From Lysobacter_K sp043738095 (GTDB lineage: Bacteria; Pseudomonadota; Gammaproteobacteria; Xanthomonadales; Xanthomonadaceae), in NCBI GenBank assembly GCA_043738095.1, contig JAYSZI010000012.1, positions 1-64,000 of the forward strand: a stretch of DNA of 64,000 bases, in the 5' to 3' direction. Position numbers and translations under genes: made by a program. Under the pieces are notes generated by a model that saw only the letters and a list, made by a program, of their open reading frames with translations, did not search any database and was not told the origin of the DNA. Of the stretch, positions 16,084-25,399 are shown piece by piece (within the stretch, counting starts at the first letter, position 1; the number at the start of each line of letters is the position of its first letter).

Positions 16084-17327
16084 TGCCCTGGCCCGCCTTC
16101 AAAGATTGGCTGAAGGAAACAATGGGGCTGGATGCAGCCACCGTCGGGCCTTCGACGGTCGAACGTGCGGTCAAATCGCGCATGGCAGCGCTCGCGCTCG
16201 AAGACCTGTCCGGCTACTGGAGCTTGGTACGAACATCGGCCACGGAGCAGCAGGAGCTCATCGAGGCCGTGGTCGTACCGGAGACATCGTTCTTCCGTGA
16301 TCGCGATGCATTCGCGGCGCTGGCCGGGGTGTTCGACCACGCGTGGCTTGCCGCCCAGCCCAACCCCCAGCTACGGCTATTGAGCCTGCCCTGCTCTTCG
16401 GGCGAGGAGCCGTACTCCATGGCGATGGCGCTGTTGGATGCGGGATTTCCCACCACGCGCCTGCGCGTGGACGCCATCGACATCAGTGAGCACGCATTGG
16501 CCAAGGCTAGACGCGGGCTCTACGGAAGCAACTCGTTCCGCGGCAGCGAACTGCAGTTCCGTGACCGCCATTTTGAGTTACTGGGCAACAAGTGGCAGCT
16601 GTCGGAGGCCGTGCGCAAGCAGGTGCATTTTCAATGGGGCAATGTCCTCGCCATCGACGGTGCCAAGGGTGAAGCGCTTTACGACGCGATCTTTTGTCGC
16701 AACCTGCTGATCTATTTCGACGAACAGACGCAAGCCCGTACTGTCGACGTACTCGCACGCCTGCTGCACCCAAACGGGCTGCTGTTTGTCGGCCCGGCCG
16801 AAACCGGCTTGATGTTGCACCTGGGCTTCGTCTCGGCGCAGATGCCGATGGCGTTTGCGTTTCACAAGCCCCGGCCCAGGCGGCACGCTCAGGAGGTCGC
16901 GGCGGGCCTCGCTTCGGCCACAACACCGGCTGCACCCGCGCGTCCCGCTGCAGCGGCGCCCACGCCGCCGAAGCCGTCGGCTCGGCGCGCGGTGCCCGCA
17001 GTCCCGCTCCCGCGTTTGGCAACTAGCTTGGACGCGGCGCAGCAGCTCGCTGACGCGGGTCGTTTTGCCGAGGCGGCCTCCGCGTGTGAGGCCCATCTCA
17101 AGAGCCACGGGGCATCGGTGGAGGCGTTGCATTTGCTCGGATTGATTTATGGCGCGACCGGGCAGCGTGTGCGCGCAGAGGAGCATTTTCGCAAGGTGCT
17201 GTATCTACAGTCCGAGCACGAAGAAGCACTGATGCACCTGGCGTTGCTGCTGGAGACCAAAGGCGATACGGCCGGTGGCCGGCGCTTGCGTCTGCGCGCG
17301 AAGCGCAGCCGCGAGGGGGCGAGCTGA
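16083..17327 (+). CDS. wspC: CheR-type methyltransferase with TPR tail, WspC
   Basis: SAM-dependent glutamate methyltransferase acting on WspA for adaptation. In 414 residues, the CheR motifs are ETSFFRD near 70, LSLPCSSGEEPYSMAMAL near 100 (SAM site) and IFCRNLLIYFD near 205. After a Pro/Ala-rich linker (about 275-325) comes a TPR-like region, ADAGRFAEAASACEAHLKSHG onward, as in Pseudomonas WspC. Its ATG overlaps the wspB stop by one base. The linked TPR probably substitutes for pentapeptide tethering to the receptor. Confidence 0.92.
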   Translation: MPWPAFKDWLKETMGLDAATVGPSTVERAVKSRMAALALEDLSGYWSLVRTSATEQQELIEAVVVPETSFFRDRDAFAALAGVFDHAWLAAQPNPQLRLLSLPCSSGEEPYSMAMALLDAGFPTTRLRVDAIDISEHALAKARRGLYGSNSFRGSELQFRDRHFELLGNKWQLSEAVRKQVHFQWGNVLAIDGAKGEALYDAIFCRNLLIYFDEQTQARTVDVLARLLHPNGLLFVGPAETGLMLHLGFVSAQMPMAFAFHKPRPRRHAQEVAAGLASATTPAAPARPAAAAPTPPKPSARRAVPAVPLPRLATSLDAAQQLADAGRFAEAASACEAHLKSHGASVEALHLLGLIYGATGQRVRAEEHFRKVLYLQSEHEEALMHLALLLETKGDTAGGRRLRLRAKRSREGAS

Positions 17328-17330
17328 ACC

Positions 17331-17921
17331 ATGTCGACCCCAGAGCCTCCACGCAGCATCGCTTCGCTCGTCACTGAGCTGCTCAGTCGCAGTCTCGACG
17401 ATGACGGCTTGCGTGAAGCCAGCGAGCACGTCGCCCGCCCAGAGGAAAACCTGGACACGCAGACGCGTTCGGTTTTCATCTTCCGCTTGGGCCCGGAGTG
17501 GCTCGGACTGCCGCTGTCGGTCGTCGACGAGGTGGTGGAACCCCGGCAGATCCACACATTGCCGCATCGGCGCGATGGCGTGGTGCGGGGGATAGTGAAC
17601 GTGCGCGGGCGACTATGCATCTGCGTGGCCCTGGAGCAACTGTTCCAGCACGGGTCGTCCAGCCCTCCCAGCCGGCGCGCCCGCGACACGCCCGGTGCAC
17701 GGCTGGTGGTGGTGGCGATGCAAGGCAACCCGTTGGCCTTCGAGGCCAACGAAGTGCACGGCAGCCACCGCTTCCACCCCGACCGACTCCGCCGGGTGCC
17801 AGCCACGGTCGGACAAGCGACGGCCAGCTTCACCACCGACGTGCTGCCGTGGCGAGATCACACGGTGGGACTGCTCGATGCCGACCTGGTGATGCATGCG
17901 CTGGGGCGGCGATTGGGATGA
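17331..17921 (+). CDS. wspD: CheW-like coupling protein WspD
   Basis: Second CheW-domain protein (196 residues) with an N-terminal extension of about 45 residues before the CheW core (FIFRLGPEWLGLPLSVVDEVV, then VRGIVNVRGRLCICVAL). The extension and position after wspC match WspD, which helps organise WspA clusters in Pseudomonas. It starts 3 bp after the wspC stop and overlaps wspE by 4 bp (ATGA). Confidence 0.9.
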   Translation: MSTPEPPRSIASLVTELLSRSLDDDGLREASEHVARPEENLDTQTRSVFIFRLGPEWLGLPLSVVDEVVEPRQIHTLPHRRDGVVRGIVNVRGRLCICVALEQLFQHGSSSPPSRRARDTPGARLVVVAMQGNPLAFEANEVHGSHRFHPDRLRRVPATVGQATASFTTDVLPWRDHTVGLLDADLVMHALGRRLG

Positions 17922-20155
17922 GCACTGGCAACCTCAGCGGCTATTCGATGCATGACCTGTTCCGGATGGAAACCGAGGGTCAGGTTCAGGTGCTGACAGA
18001 CGGATTGCTGGCGCTCGAGCGTACGCCCACGTCCGCCCCTGAGCTGGAAGCTTGCATGCGCGCCGCGCACTCGCTCAAGGGCGCTGCGCGGATCGTTGGC
18101 CTGGTCGCCGCTGTCGTGGTCGCTCACGAAATGGAGGACTGCCTGGTCAAAGCCCAGCACGGCCGCATCGCCCTTCGCAACGATGTCATCGATGTGCTCC
18201 TGCGTGGCGTCGACCTACTCGGTCGCATCGCCAACGCGCCCGCCGACGAAGCCGAGCAATGGACCCAAGAGGCAGCGCCCGAAGCGCAGGCCTTCCGGCA
18301 GGCACTGGCGGCGGCGTTGCAGGCAACCCCGGACGTCGACAGCCCCACGGCAATCACGACACCTGCACCGGCGGAGCGGGCAGAGGCCGGTGCCACAGGG
18401 AGCGATGAGCGCGTGCTCCGCGTGACCGCGCGCAACCTCAACCGCATGCTCGGCCTGGCCGGCGAATCGCTGGTGGAGTCGCGCTGGCTAGAGCCCTTTA
18501 TTCGTTCGCTGACGCAACTGAAACAGCTGCAACGCGACACCGCGACCACGCTCGAGCGCCTCAACGAAACCGGGGCTGCCCGGTTGGTCGATCCGGTCGC
18601 CGCGGAGCTGCTTTCTGAAGCCCGCGCCAAGATCGCCGCATGCGAACAGGTCCTCGCCGATCGCGTGGCCCAGCTCGAATTGTTCGAACGGCGATACGCA
18701 AGCGTCGCGCATCGGCTCTACGACGGCGCCCTAGCGAGCCACATGCGGCCGTTCGCCGATGGCACACACGAGTTCCGGCGCATGGTGCGCGACTTGGCGC
18801 GCGGACTGGGCAAGGAGGCACGCCTGGATATCGTCGGCGAGGCGACCCAAGTGGACCGCGACGTCTTGGAAAAACTTAAGGCCCCACTCACGCATCTACT
18901 GCGCAATGCCGTCGACCACGGCATTGAATCGCCCAGCGAACGCGTTGCGGCCGGCAAACCCGCCGAAGGCCACGTGCGTCTCGAAGCCCACCACATTGCC
19001 GGCCTGCTGGAGATCAGCGTCTCCGACGATGGCCAAGGCATCGCCATCGAGCGCGTGCGGCAAGCGATCGTCGCGCGTGGCCTCGCCGATGAGGCCACGG
19101 CACAGCGTTTTGCCGAGGCCGAGCTGCTGGAGTTTTTGTTTCTGCCCGGATTCACCCTCAAGGACGCCGTCACCGAGATCTCTGGCCGCGGCGTGGGCCT
19201 GGACGCCGTGCAGAACATGGTCAAGCAGCTGCGCGGGACGGTGCGCTTATCGTCGCTGGCCGGGCAAGGCTCGCGATTCCAGTTGCATCTGCCGCTGACG
19301 ACCTCGGTGGTACGGGCCCTGGTCACCGAGATTGGTGGCGAACCTTATGCGTTCCCACTGGCCCACATCGTCTGCACGACGGCGGTGGCACGCGCGGACG
19401 TGGAGCTGCTGGAAGGACGACAGCATTTTCAGTTGGACGGACGTCAGATCGGCTTGGTCGCCGCACAGCAGGTGCTCGAAGGCAGCGAGTCGAAAGCCGC
19501 GCCGGAGGTGATATCGGTGATCGTCGTTGGTGATCGGATTCGGGGCCACGAGTACGGGCTGGCGGTGGACCGCTTCCGCGGCGTGTTTGAGCTCGTCGTC
19601 CAACCATTGGACCCGCGCCTGGGCAAGATCAAAGACATCAGCGCTGGGGCGTTGCTCGACGATGGTTCGCCGCTGCTCATCGTCGATGTCGACGACCTGC
19701 TGCGCTCGGTCGAGCGCCTGGTGTCCACCGGGCATATCGAACGCGTGCGCTACGAGGAGGGCGTCGAAGATGTGGCGCGCAAGCGGGTTCTGGTGGTGGA
19801 CGATTCGCTCACGGTGCGGGAACTGCAACGCAAGCTGATCGAAAACGGCGGCTACGCGGTCGAGGTCGCGGTCGATGGTGTGGACGGATGGAACGCGGTG
19901 CGGCTGGGCCAGTTCGACCTTGTCGTCACCGACATCGACATGCCGCGCATGGACGGCATCGAACTGGTCGGCCTCATCAAGAACGATGCGCGCTTGCGCG
20001 AACTGCCGGTTATGGTGGTGTCCTACAAGGATCGCGAAGAGGATCGACGCCGTGGGCTGGATGCGGGCGCAGACTTCTATTTGACCAAGGGCAGCTTCGA
20101 CGAAGCGGCGCTACTGCAGGCGGTGATCGATCTCATCGGCGAGGCGACGGCATGA
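17918..20155 (+). CDS. wspE: Hybrid CheA-type histidine kinase/response regulator WspE
   Basis: Central kinase of the pathway, 745 residues. Domains in order: an HPt domain with phospho-acceptor H51 in RAAHSLKGAARIVGL; a CheA dimerisation and ATPase region (N-box LTHLLRNAVDHGIES near 325, then SGRGVGLDAVQNMVKQLRG near 425); a CheW-like domain; and a C-terminal receiver (VLVVDDSLTVRELQRKLIE) with predicted phospho-acceptor D672 in VTDIDMPRMDG. It is expected to phosphorylate WspR and WspF. The start is the ATG overlapping the wspD stop; a longer upstream open frame is a reading-frame artefact through wspD. The gene overlaps wspF by 4 bp. Confidence 0.94.
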   Translation: MSTGNLSGYSMHDLFRMETEGQVQVLTDGLLALERTPTSAPELEACMRAAHSLKGAARIVGLVAAVVVAHEMEDCLVKAQHGRIALRNDVIDVLLRGVDLLGRIANAPADEAEQWTQEAAPEAQAFRQALAAALQATPDVDSPTAITTPAPAERAEAGATGSDERVLRVTARNLNRMLGLAGESLVESRWLEPFIRSLTQLKQLQRDTATTLERLNETGAARLVDPVAAELLSEARAKIAACEQVLADRVAQLELFERRYASVAHRLYDGALASHMRPFADGTHEFRRMVRDLARGLGKEARLDIVGEATQVDRDVLEKLKAPLTHLLRNAVDHGIESPSERVAAGKPAEGHVRLEAHHIAGLLEISVSDDGQGIAIERVRQAIVARGLADEATAQRFAEAELLEFLFLPGFTLKDAVTEISGRGVGLDAVQNMVKQLRGTVRLSSLAGQGSRFQLHLPLTTSVVRALVTEIGGEPYAFPLAHIVCTTAVARADVELLEGRQHFQLDGRQIGLVAAQQVLEGSESKAAPEVISVIVVGDRIRGHEYGLAVDRFRGVFELVVQPLDPRLGKIKDISAGALLDDGSPLLIVDVDDLLRSVERLVSTGHIERVRYEEGVEDVARKRVLVVDDSLTVRELQRKLIENGGYAVEVAVDGVDGWNAVRLGQFDLVVTDIDMPRMDGIELVGLIKNDARLRELPVMVVSYKDREEDRRRGLDAGADFYLTKGSFDEAALLQAVIDLIGEATA

Positions 20156-21174
20156 AGATCGCGATCGTCAATGATCTGGCCTTGGCGGTGGAAGCGCTGC
20201 GGCGCGCACTGGCACAGCGGCCCGAGCACACCATCGTGTGGACGGCGGCGACCGGAACAGAGGCGGTGGCGCGATGTGCGGAAAATCCGCCCGACCTGAT
20301 CCTGATGGATCTGCTGATGCCCGAAATGGATGGGGTAGAGGCCACGCGCCAGATCATGGCCGCCACCCCCTGCGCCGTGCTGATCGTGACGGCCAGTGTC
20401 AGGTCCAACGCGCCGATGGTGTTTGAGGCTATGGGGCACGGCGCCATCGACGCTACCGACGTGCCGGTGCTCGGCGATGGCAACGGCGACAATGGCGCGC
20501 CGTTGCTCGCCAAGATCAGCATGATTGGCAGGTTGATCGGCGACCGGCCGGCGAGAACGGATCGCGCATCGTCCGGTGGTCGAGCCACGGCGACGCGACT
20601 GGTTGCGATCGGGGCATCGGCGGGGGGACCGCCCGCCGTGGCAAAGGTGCTCGGCGGATTGCCAGAGACCTTTCCGGCAGCCATCGTGGTCATCCAGCAC
20701 ATCGACCAGCAATTCGTGCAAGGCATGGCGGACTGGCTCAGCCGGTACGCCGCCTGGCCCGTACGCCTGGCCCAAGCAGGCGATTTGCCAACGGCGGGAA
20801 CGGTGTTCTTGGCCGCTGCGAATGAACACCTGATCGTCGGCGCCGATGGGCGTCTGGGCTACATCGCCGAGCCGGACGAACAGTCCTATTGCCCGTCGGT
20901 GGACGTTTTTTTTGAAAGCCTCTCTGCCGCATGGTCGGGCTCGGCGATCGGGGTGTTGCTCACCGGCATGGGCCGCGACGGCGCCGCTGGCCTCAAGGCA
21001 CTGCGCCGCAAGGGCCATCATACGATTGCCCAGGACCAAGCCAGCAGCGCGGTCTACGGCATGCCCAAGGCCGCCGCCGAGCTCGGCGCCGCGGTGGAAA
21101 TCCTTCCGATCGGGCAAATTGCGCCAAGACTGCGGGACCTCTGCGGCAGCGACTTGAGGAGCACGCTCCAATGA
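20152..21174 (+). CDS. wspF: CheB-type methylesterase WspF
   Basis: Receiver plus methylesterase (340 residues), removing methyl groups from WspA to damp signalling. The receiver has D53 in LILMDLLMPEMDG. The esterase triad is visible as S156 (IGASAGGPPAV), H183 (VVIQHIDQQFVQG) and D276 (LTGMGRDGAAGLKALR). In Pseudomonas loss of wspF locks the pathway on and gives wrinkly, high c-di-GMP colonies. This copy looks intact with all catalytic residues. ATGA overlaps join it to wspE and wspR. Confidence 0.94.
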   Translation: MKIAIVNDLALAVEALRRALAQRPEHTIVWTAATGTEAVARCAENPPDLILMDLLMPEMDGVEATRQIMAATPCAVLIVTASVRSNAPMVFEAMGHGAIDATDVPVLGDGNGDNGAPLLAKISMIGRLIGDRPARTDRASSGGRATATRLVAIGASAGGPPAVAKVLGGLPETFPAAIVVIQHIDQQFVQGMADWLSRYAAWPVRLAQAGDLPTAGTVFLAAANEHLIVGADGRLGYIAEPDEQSYCPSVDVFFESLSAAWSGSAIGVLLTGMGRDGAAGLKALRRKGHHTIAQDQASSAVYGMPKAAAELGAAVEILPIGQIAPRLRDLCGSDLRSTLQ

Positions 21175-22211
21175 CCTTACCGGGTTCGATCTACCTTCCC
21201 GCCGCCATCGAGCCATCCGTGAGCGATGGTCGGATCGTCGTATTCCTAGTCGACGACCAGCCCATCATCGGCGAGGCCGTGCGCCGCGCGATAGCCGACG
21301 AGCCGGACATCGAATTCCACTATTGCAGCGTCGCCAGCGAGGCGGTCGCGATGGCCGCCGCCTTGCGGCCGACGGTGATCATGCAGGACCTGATCATGCC
21401 CGATGTCGACGGCATGACCCTGATCCACATTTACCAGATGCACCCGGCATTGCGGAATGTTCCGATCATCGTGCTGTCCAGCAAGGAAGACGCCGCCGTC
21501 AAGAGCCATGCTTTCGCCACCGGCGCCGTTGACTATCTGGTCAAGCTGCCAGACAGCATCGAACTGATTGCCCGCATCCGCCATCACTCGCGGGCTTACA
21601 TCAATCAGGTCCAGCGCGATGCTGCCTACCGCGCGCTGAGCGAAAATCAACAGTTGCTGATGGAAATGAACGAGCAGCTGCGCCGATTGAGCGATGTCGA
21701 TGGCCTGACCGGCCTGAGCAACCGCCGTCGCATGGATGCCTACCTCCCGGTCGAATGGTTGCGCGCCATCCGCGACCGCGAGGAATTTTCGCTACTGATG
21801 ATCGACGTCGACGATTTCAAACGCTTCAACGATAACTATGGCCACCTCACCGGCGACGAGGTGCTCAAGCAGGTCGGCAAGAGCATTCAGCACTGCGGGC
21901 AGCGGCCGGCGGACCTTGCGGCCCGTTACGGTGGCGAAGAATTCGTCATGATCCTGCCGGGGACGTCGCTGGTCGGTGCCGAACGTGTCGCCGAGCAAGT
22001 GCGCTCGATGGTCGCCGCGCTGGCCGTGCCATACGGCGCCAGCAGCAGCGCCAACGTCACCGTAAGTATTGGGGGGGCGACGACCGTGCCCGCGCGCGGC
22101 GAGTCGTACACCAGCTTGCTCGAAGCCGCCGATGCCGCTCTTTACGAAGCCAAGCGCGCCGGTAAGAACCGCGCGATCAATCACCAGCTGGGTGCTTTAC
22201 GCAAACCCTGA
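21171..22211 (+). CDS. wspR: Response regulator diguanylate cyclase WspR
   Basis: Output of the Wsp pathway: a receiver domain (D73 in VIMQDLIMPDVDG) joined by a coiled-coil linker to a GGDEF domain, 346 residues. The active site is intact as GGEEF (254-258). An RxxD inhibitory site (R245-P-A-D248) stands five residues before it, so both synthesis of c-di-GMP and product inhibition are predicted. Phosphorylation by WspE should promote its oligomerisation and activity. The start overlaps the wspF stop (ATGA). It is the last gene of the operon; the convergent hda gene ends about 100 bp away. Confidence 0.95.
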   Translation: MTLPGSIYLPAAIEPSVSDGRIVVFLVDDQPIIGEAVRRAIADEPDIEFHYCSVASEAVAMAAALRPTVIMQDLIMPDVDGMTLIHIYQMHPALRNVPIIVLSSKEDAAVKSHAFATGAVDYLVKLPDSIELIARIRHHSRAYINQVQRDAAYRALSENQQLLMEMNEQLRRLSDVDGLTGLSNRRRMDAYLPVEWLRAIRDREEFSLLMIDVDDFKRFNDNYGHLTGDEVLKQVGKSIQHCGQRPADLAARYGGEEFVMILPGTSLVGAERVAEQVRSMVAALAVPYGASSSANVTVSIGGATTVPARGESYTSLLEAADAALYEAKRAGKNRAINHQLGALRKP

Positions 22212-22310
22212 TGCGGGCACCCCCGATGTCCGAGCCCAAACTCGCGCGCCTTACCTCAGTTGATTGCCGGTGCCTACCGTTCAGTGACCTGCCCGACCGC
22301 TGCGCACCCC

Positions 22311-23018
22311 TCAGCCGAGCGTCTGCCGCAGGAATGGCACGGTGATCCGCCGCTGCGCCGCCAACGATGCACGGTCAAGCCGATCAAGCAAACTTGTGAG
22401 CCCTGCCAAGTCACGATCGACGCGTTTGAGTAACCACTCCAGCGCCGCGTCCTCCAGCACCAGGCCGCGCCGCTGCGCACGTTGGCGTAAGACTTCGCGG
22501 CGGCCGTCGTCGTCGAGCGGCGCCAGGTGGATGCGCGTGCATTGCGACAGCCGTGACCGCAGATCGGGCAAGACCAACGCCAGCGCTTCGGGGTTTTCGC
22601 GCGCGGCGTAAATCACGGTGGTGCCGGCCGCACGCGCGCGGTTGTGGGCGTCGAACAGCGCGATCTCGTCGTCGCGATGACCCGCGATGGACTGCAACCC
22701 GTCTAGCGCAAGCAAGTCGTTGCCTTCCAGCGCTTCCAAGGCCTCACTCAAACGACCGGCCGCCGCGATCAATGGCAGGTAGGCAGCACGACGGCCTGCG
22801 GCGTCGGCGGCCGCGCAAGTCGCGAGCAGCAAATGCGTTTTTCCCACTCCCGACGGTCCGGCCAGATACACCCAATCGCCGCCGGCCTGCGTCGCCAGCG
22901 CCTGAAGCTGCGCGCACGCGCCCTGCGGGCCGGCGACGAACGTATCCAGGCGCTGGTCCGGCGGATAGCGCAGCGCCAACGGCAGCTGCGGCGGGCCGGA
23001 GGGGCTCGTCGAATTCAC
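22311..23018 (-). CDS. hda: DnaA-related inactivator Hda
   Basis: DnaA homologue lacking the DNA-binding domain (235 residues), which with the DNA-loaded beta clamp stimulates ATP hydrolysis by DnaA to prevent re-initiation. It has a short clamp-binding motif QLPLAL (11-16), Walker A GPSGVGKTHL (54-63), a Walker B-like LLALDGLQSI near 102, and sensor/arginine elements around PDLRSRLSQCTRI. The start codon is GTG at 23018, overlapping the stop of the upstream permease gene (GTGA). The DUF2066-permease-hda order is a conserved gammaproteobacterial gene set. Confidence 0.93.
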   Translation of the reverse strand: MNSTSPSGPPQLPLALRYPPDQRLDTFVAGPQGACAQLQALATQAGGDWVYLAGPSGVGKTHLLLATCAAADAAGRRAAYLPLIAAAGRLSEALEALEGNDLLALDGLQSIAGHRDDEIALFDAHNRARAAGTTVIYAARENPEALALVLPDLRSRLSQCTRIHLAPLDDDGRREVLRQRAQRRGLVLEDAALEWLLKRVDRDLAGLTSLLDRLDRASLAAQRRITVPFLRQTLG

Positions 23019-24175
23019 CCGGGCTCGCGTTCCAATGCGGTCGCCTCGGCGAGGGGCGTCGATGTCGCGCTAAGAACGATCGTCGGCTGCTCGCCGGCAT
23101 ACAGCTTGCTGTGGGTGTAGCGCTGCTGCGCATAGCGCAACAGCACGTTGGTCACGGCCGCTACTGGCAACGCGAGCAGCATGCCGAGGAAACCGAACAG
23201 CTGCCCGCCCGCGAGCACCGCGAAGATCACCGCCACCGGATGCAAGCCAATGCGGTCGCCGACCAGCTTGGGCGTGAGCCAATAGCTTTCGATCACCTGG
23301 CCGATGCCGAACACCACCATCACGCCCGCGATGTGCTGCCAGTCGCCGAACTGCACCAACGCCGCGATCACGCCCAGGATGATGCCGCTGGCCGGGCCGA
23401 GGTAAGGCACGAACGTCAGCAGCCCGGCAATGATGCCGATCAGGATGCCCAGATCCAGGCCGACACCCCAGAGCCCGACGCCGTACATCACGCCTAGGAT
23501 CACCATCACCAGGAACTGCCCGCGCAGGAACGCGCCGAGCACCTCGCTGGACTCGCTGGCGAGCCGGCTGACGGTCGGTAAATGGTCGCGTGGCACCAGC
23601 GAAGCCACGCGCTCGACCATCACGTCCCAATCGCGTAGGAAGAAAAACGTCAGCACCGGCAGCAACACGAGGTTGGTAATCAGCCCCAGCAGCGCAAACC
23701 CCGAGGCCGAGACGTAACTCAACAGTGTGCTGGCGACACCGCCGGCGCGTTCCCAGTTGCTGCGGACCAAACCGATGATGTGGTCTAGGTCGAGCCAGAC
23801 GCTCAGCTGCATGTGCGTGCGTTGCTCCACCCACGGCAAGGCCGTCTGCAGCAACCAGTCGCGGTACCGCGGCAGCGATTCGATCAGGGTGCCGACCTGA
23901 CGTTCCAAGGTTGGCACCAGCAGCAGCAGGGTCAACACCACCAGCAAAGTCATCGCGGTGAACACCAGCGTCACCGCAACGTTGCGCGAACGTCCGGCGC
24001 GTTGCAGCCGGTCAACCAATGGATCGCCGAGCCACCCGAGCATCGCCGCGAGCGCGAACGGGGTCAGGATCGGCGCCAACAGCCAAACAAGCCAGAGCGC
24101 GCCGACGCCCATTGCCGCCCATTGCAGCCGGCGCAGGAACCGTGCGATCTCCTCTAGCGAGGTCGTCGGTTCCAT
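23015..24175 (-). CDS. AI-2E family transporter (PerM-like permease)
   Basis: Inner-membrane protein of 386 residues with about eight hydrophobic segments in the AI-2E/PerM pattern: two N-terminal helices, a long soluble stretch (LVPTLERQVGTLIESLPRYRDWLL), then the C-terminal bundle with FVPYLGPASGIILGVIAALVQ and the late motif LTPKLVGDRIGLHPVAVIFA. Substrates vary in the family (AI-2 export, Na+/H+ exchange), so none is assigned. It overlaps DUF2066 upstream (TGATG) and hda downstream (GTGA), so the three are translated as a unit. Confidence 0.9.
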   Translation of the reverse strand: MEPTTSLEEIARFLRRLQWAAMGVGALWLVWLLAPILTPFALAAMLGWLGDPLVDRLQRAGRSRNVAVTLVFTAMTLLVVLTLLLLVPTLERQVGTLIESLPRYRDWLLQTALPWVEQRTHMQLSVWLDLDHIIGLVRSNWERAGGVASTLLSYVSASGFALLGLITNLVLLPVLTFFFLRDWDVMVERVASLVPRDHLPTVSRLASESSEVLGAFLRGQFLVMVILGVMYGVGLWGVGLDLGILIGIIAGLLTFVPYLGPASGIILGVIAALVQFGDWQHIAGVMVVFGIGQVIESYWLTPKLVGDRIGLHPVAVIFAVLAGGQLFGFLGMLLALPVAAVTNVLLRYAQQRYTHSKLYAGEQPTIVLSATSTPLAEATALEREPG

Positions 24176-25251
24176 CAGCGCAGCCGGTATACGGCGGCGT
24201 CGTCGCTGCTGTCGAGCACGCCGCCAGCGCTGACGGCGCGCTTGAAGCCGTCGAGGCCGCTGAGCAGTTCCAACTCGACCTGGATGCTGTCCGGCGTGGC
24301 CTGGATCGGGGTGATCCGGCGCACGACCGACAGCTTCTGCAGGTAGCCGGACAGGCGAATGAAGTCGTCGCTACTGTTGACCCCGGTGATTGTCACGCGA
24401 TAGCGGCCGGGCGGACCCGCGCCCTTGCCGGGCTTGGCGTAACGCCGCATCAGTGCATCGGCGGCCCCATCGGCACCGGCCGACATCGCGCGACGCGCGT
24501 CGTTGTCGGTGCTGGTCCACTTGGATAACACCTTGCCGTGATCGACGAAGATCCAGTCAGCACTCCAGGCATTGGTTTTGTTGCGGTAGAGCTTGCCGAT
24601 CAACTGCATCGGCGGGCTGTAGCGCTGCGACGCGCGCGCGACCGCGGCACTGTCGCCGCGCCAGATCGCGCCGACCACCGCCTGTTCGGCGGCGTTGCCA
24701 TTGGGCAAGCCAAGCTTGTAACCGCGCTGAACCGCGCGATCCAGCACCGGGCGCGCGGCATTGGATTTATTCAGCCCGACCAGGCGCGGGCCACTGCCGT
24801 CGTCGATGGCCAGCCACAGCACCGGCTTCGGGCGCGGCTGCGGCCATTGCGGCAAGCCGAGGGTCGAGGCGACTTCGTTGACCTTGGCGGGGTCGAAGCG
24901 CACCACCAGCGTGGTCTTGAAACTCGGCGCACCGCTGGCCGAGATCCCTTCGTCCTGGCGGTAGTCGTAGCCTTCGACAAAATCCTTGGCACGGCGCAGT
25001 TCCTGGCCGACGCCGGGGCGGCCGGCGGCATTGCGATCGCCACTGATCTTGGCCAGCACCTGCACCAGCGCGCGCGCGAATGCGCCGTTACGCTCGGCCG
25101 GGCCTTGGCCGTTGACCGGCACTTCGGCCGCGTACATGCCCTGTGCGCCGGCGCGATCGCCCTCCACCCGTTGGGCGGCGGCGGACAAGCTCGCCAGCAG
25201 CAACGCGGCGAACAGGACCACAGGGGTTGCCACTCGGATTGCGCGAATCAT
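24175..25251 (-). CDS. DUF2066 domain-containing exported protein
   Basis: Protein of 358 residues with a clear N-terminal signal peptide (positive start, hydrophobic run to about residue 25, cleavage after SAAA). The body matches the DUF2066 family: YAAEVPVNGQGPAERNGAFARAL near the N-terminus, GYDYRQDEG near 95, then VLWLAIDDGSGPRLV. The function is unknown. It sits at the head of the DUF2066-permease-hda operon and is divergent from purM, as in many gammaproteobacteria. Probably periplasmic. Confidence 0.88.
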   Translation of the reverse strand: MIRAIRVATPVVLFAALLLASLSAAAQRVEGDRAGAQGMYAAEVPVNGQGPAERNGAFARALVQVLAKISGDRNAAGRPGVGQELRRAKDFVEGYDYRQDEGISASGAPSFKTTLVVRFDPAKVNEVASTLGLPQWPQPRPKPVLWLAIDDGSGPRLVGLNKSNAARPVLDRAVQRGYKLGLPNGNAAEQAVVGAIWRGDSAAVARASQRYSPPMQLIGKLYRNKTNAWSADWIFVDHGKVLSKWTSTDNDARRAMSAGADGAADALMRRYAKPGKGAGPPGRYRVTITGVNSSDDFIRLSGYLQKLSVVRRITPIQATPDSIQVELELLSGLDGFKRAVSAGGVLDSSDDAAVYRLR

Positions 25252-25399
25252 CGCCTAGCCTGGTTCTGAATTGCCGAAATGGTGCCGCAGTGGCGGCAGC
25301 ACGTCCATCGACGAAGGCGGCGCGAGCGTGAACGGGACCTCCGGCTGTGCCGTCGCGGCTGTTAAAATCGCCGGCTTCCTTGTCGACCGCCGGGCCGCC

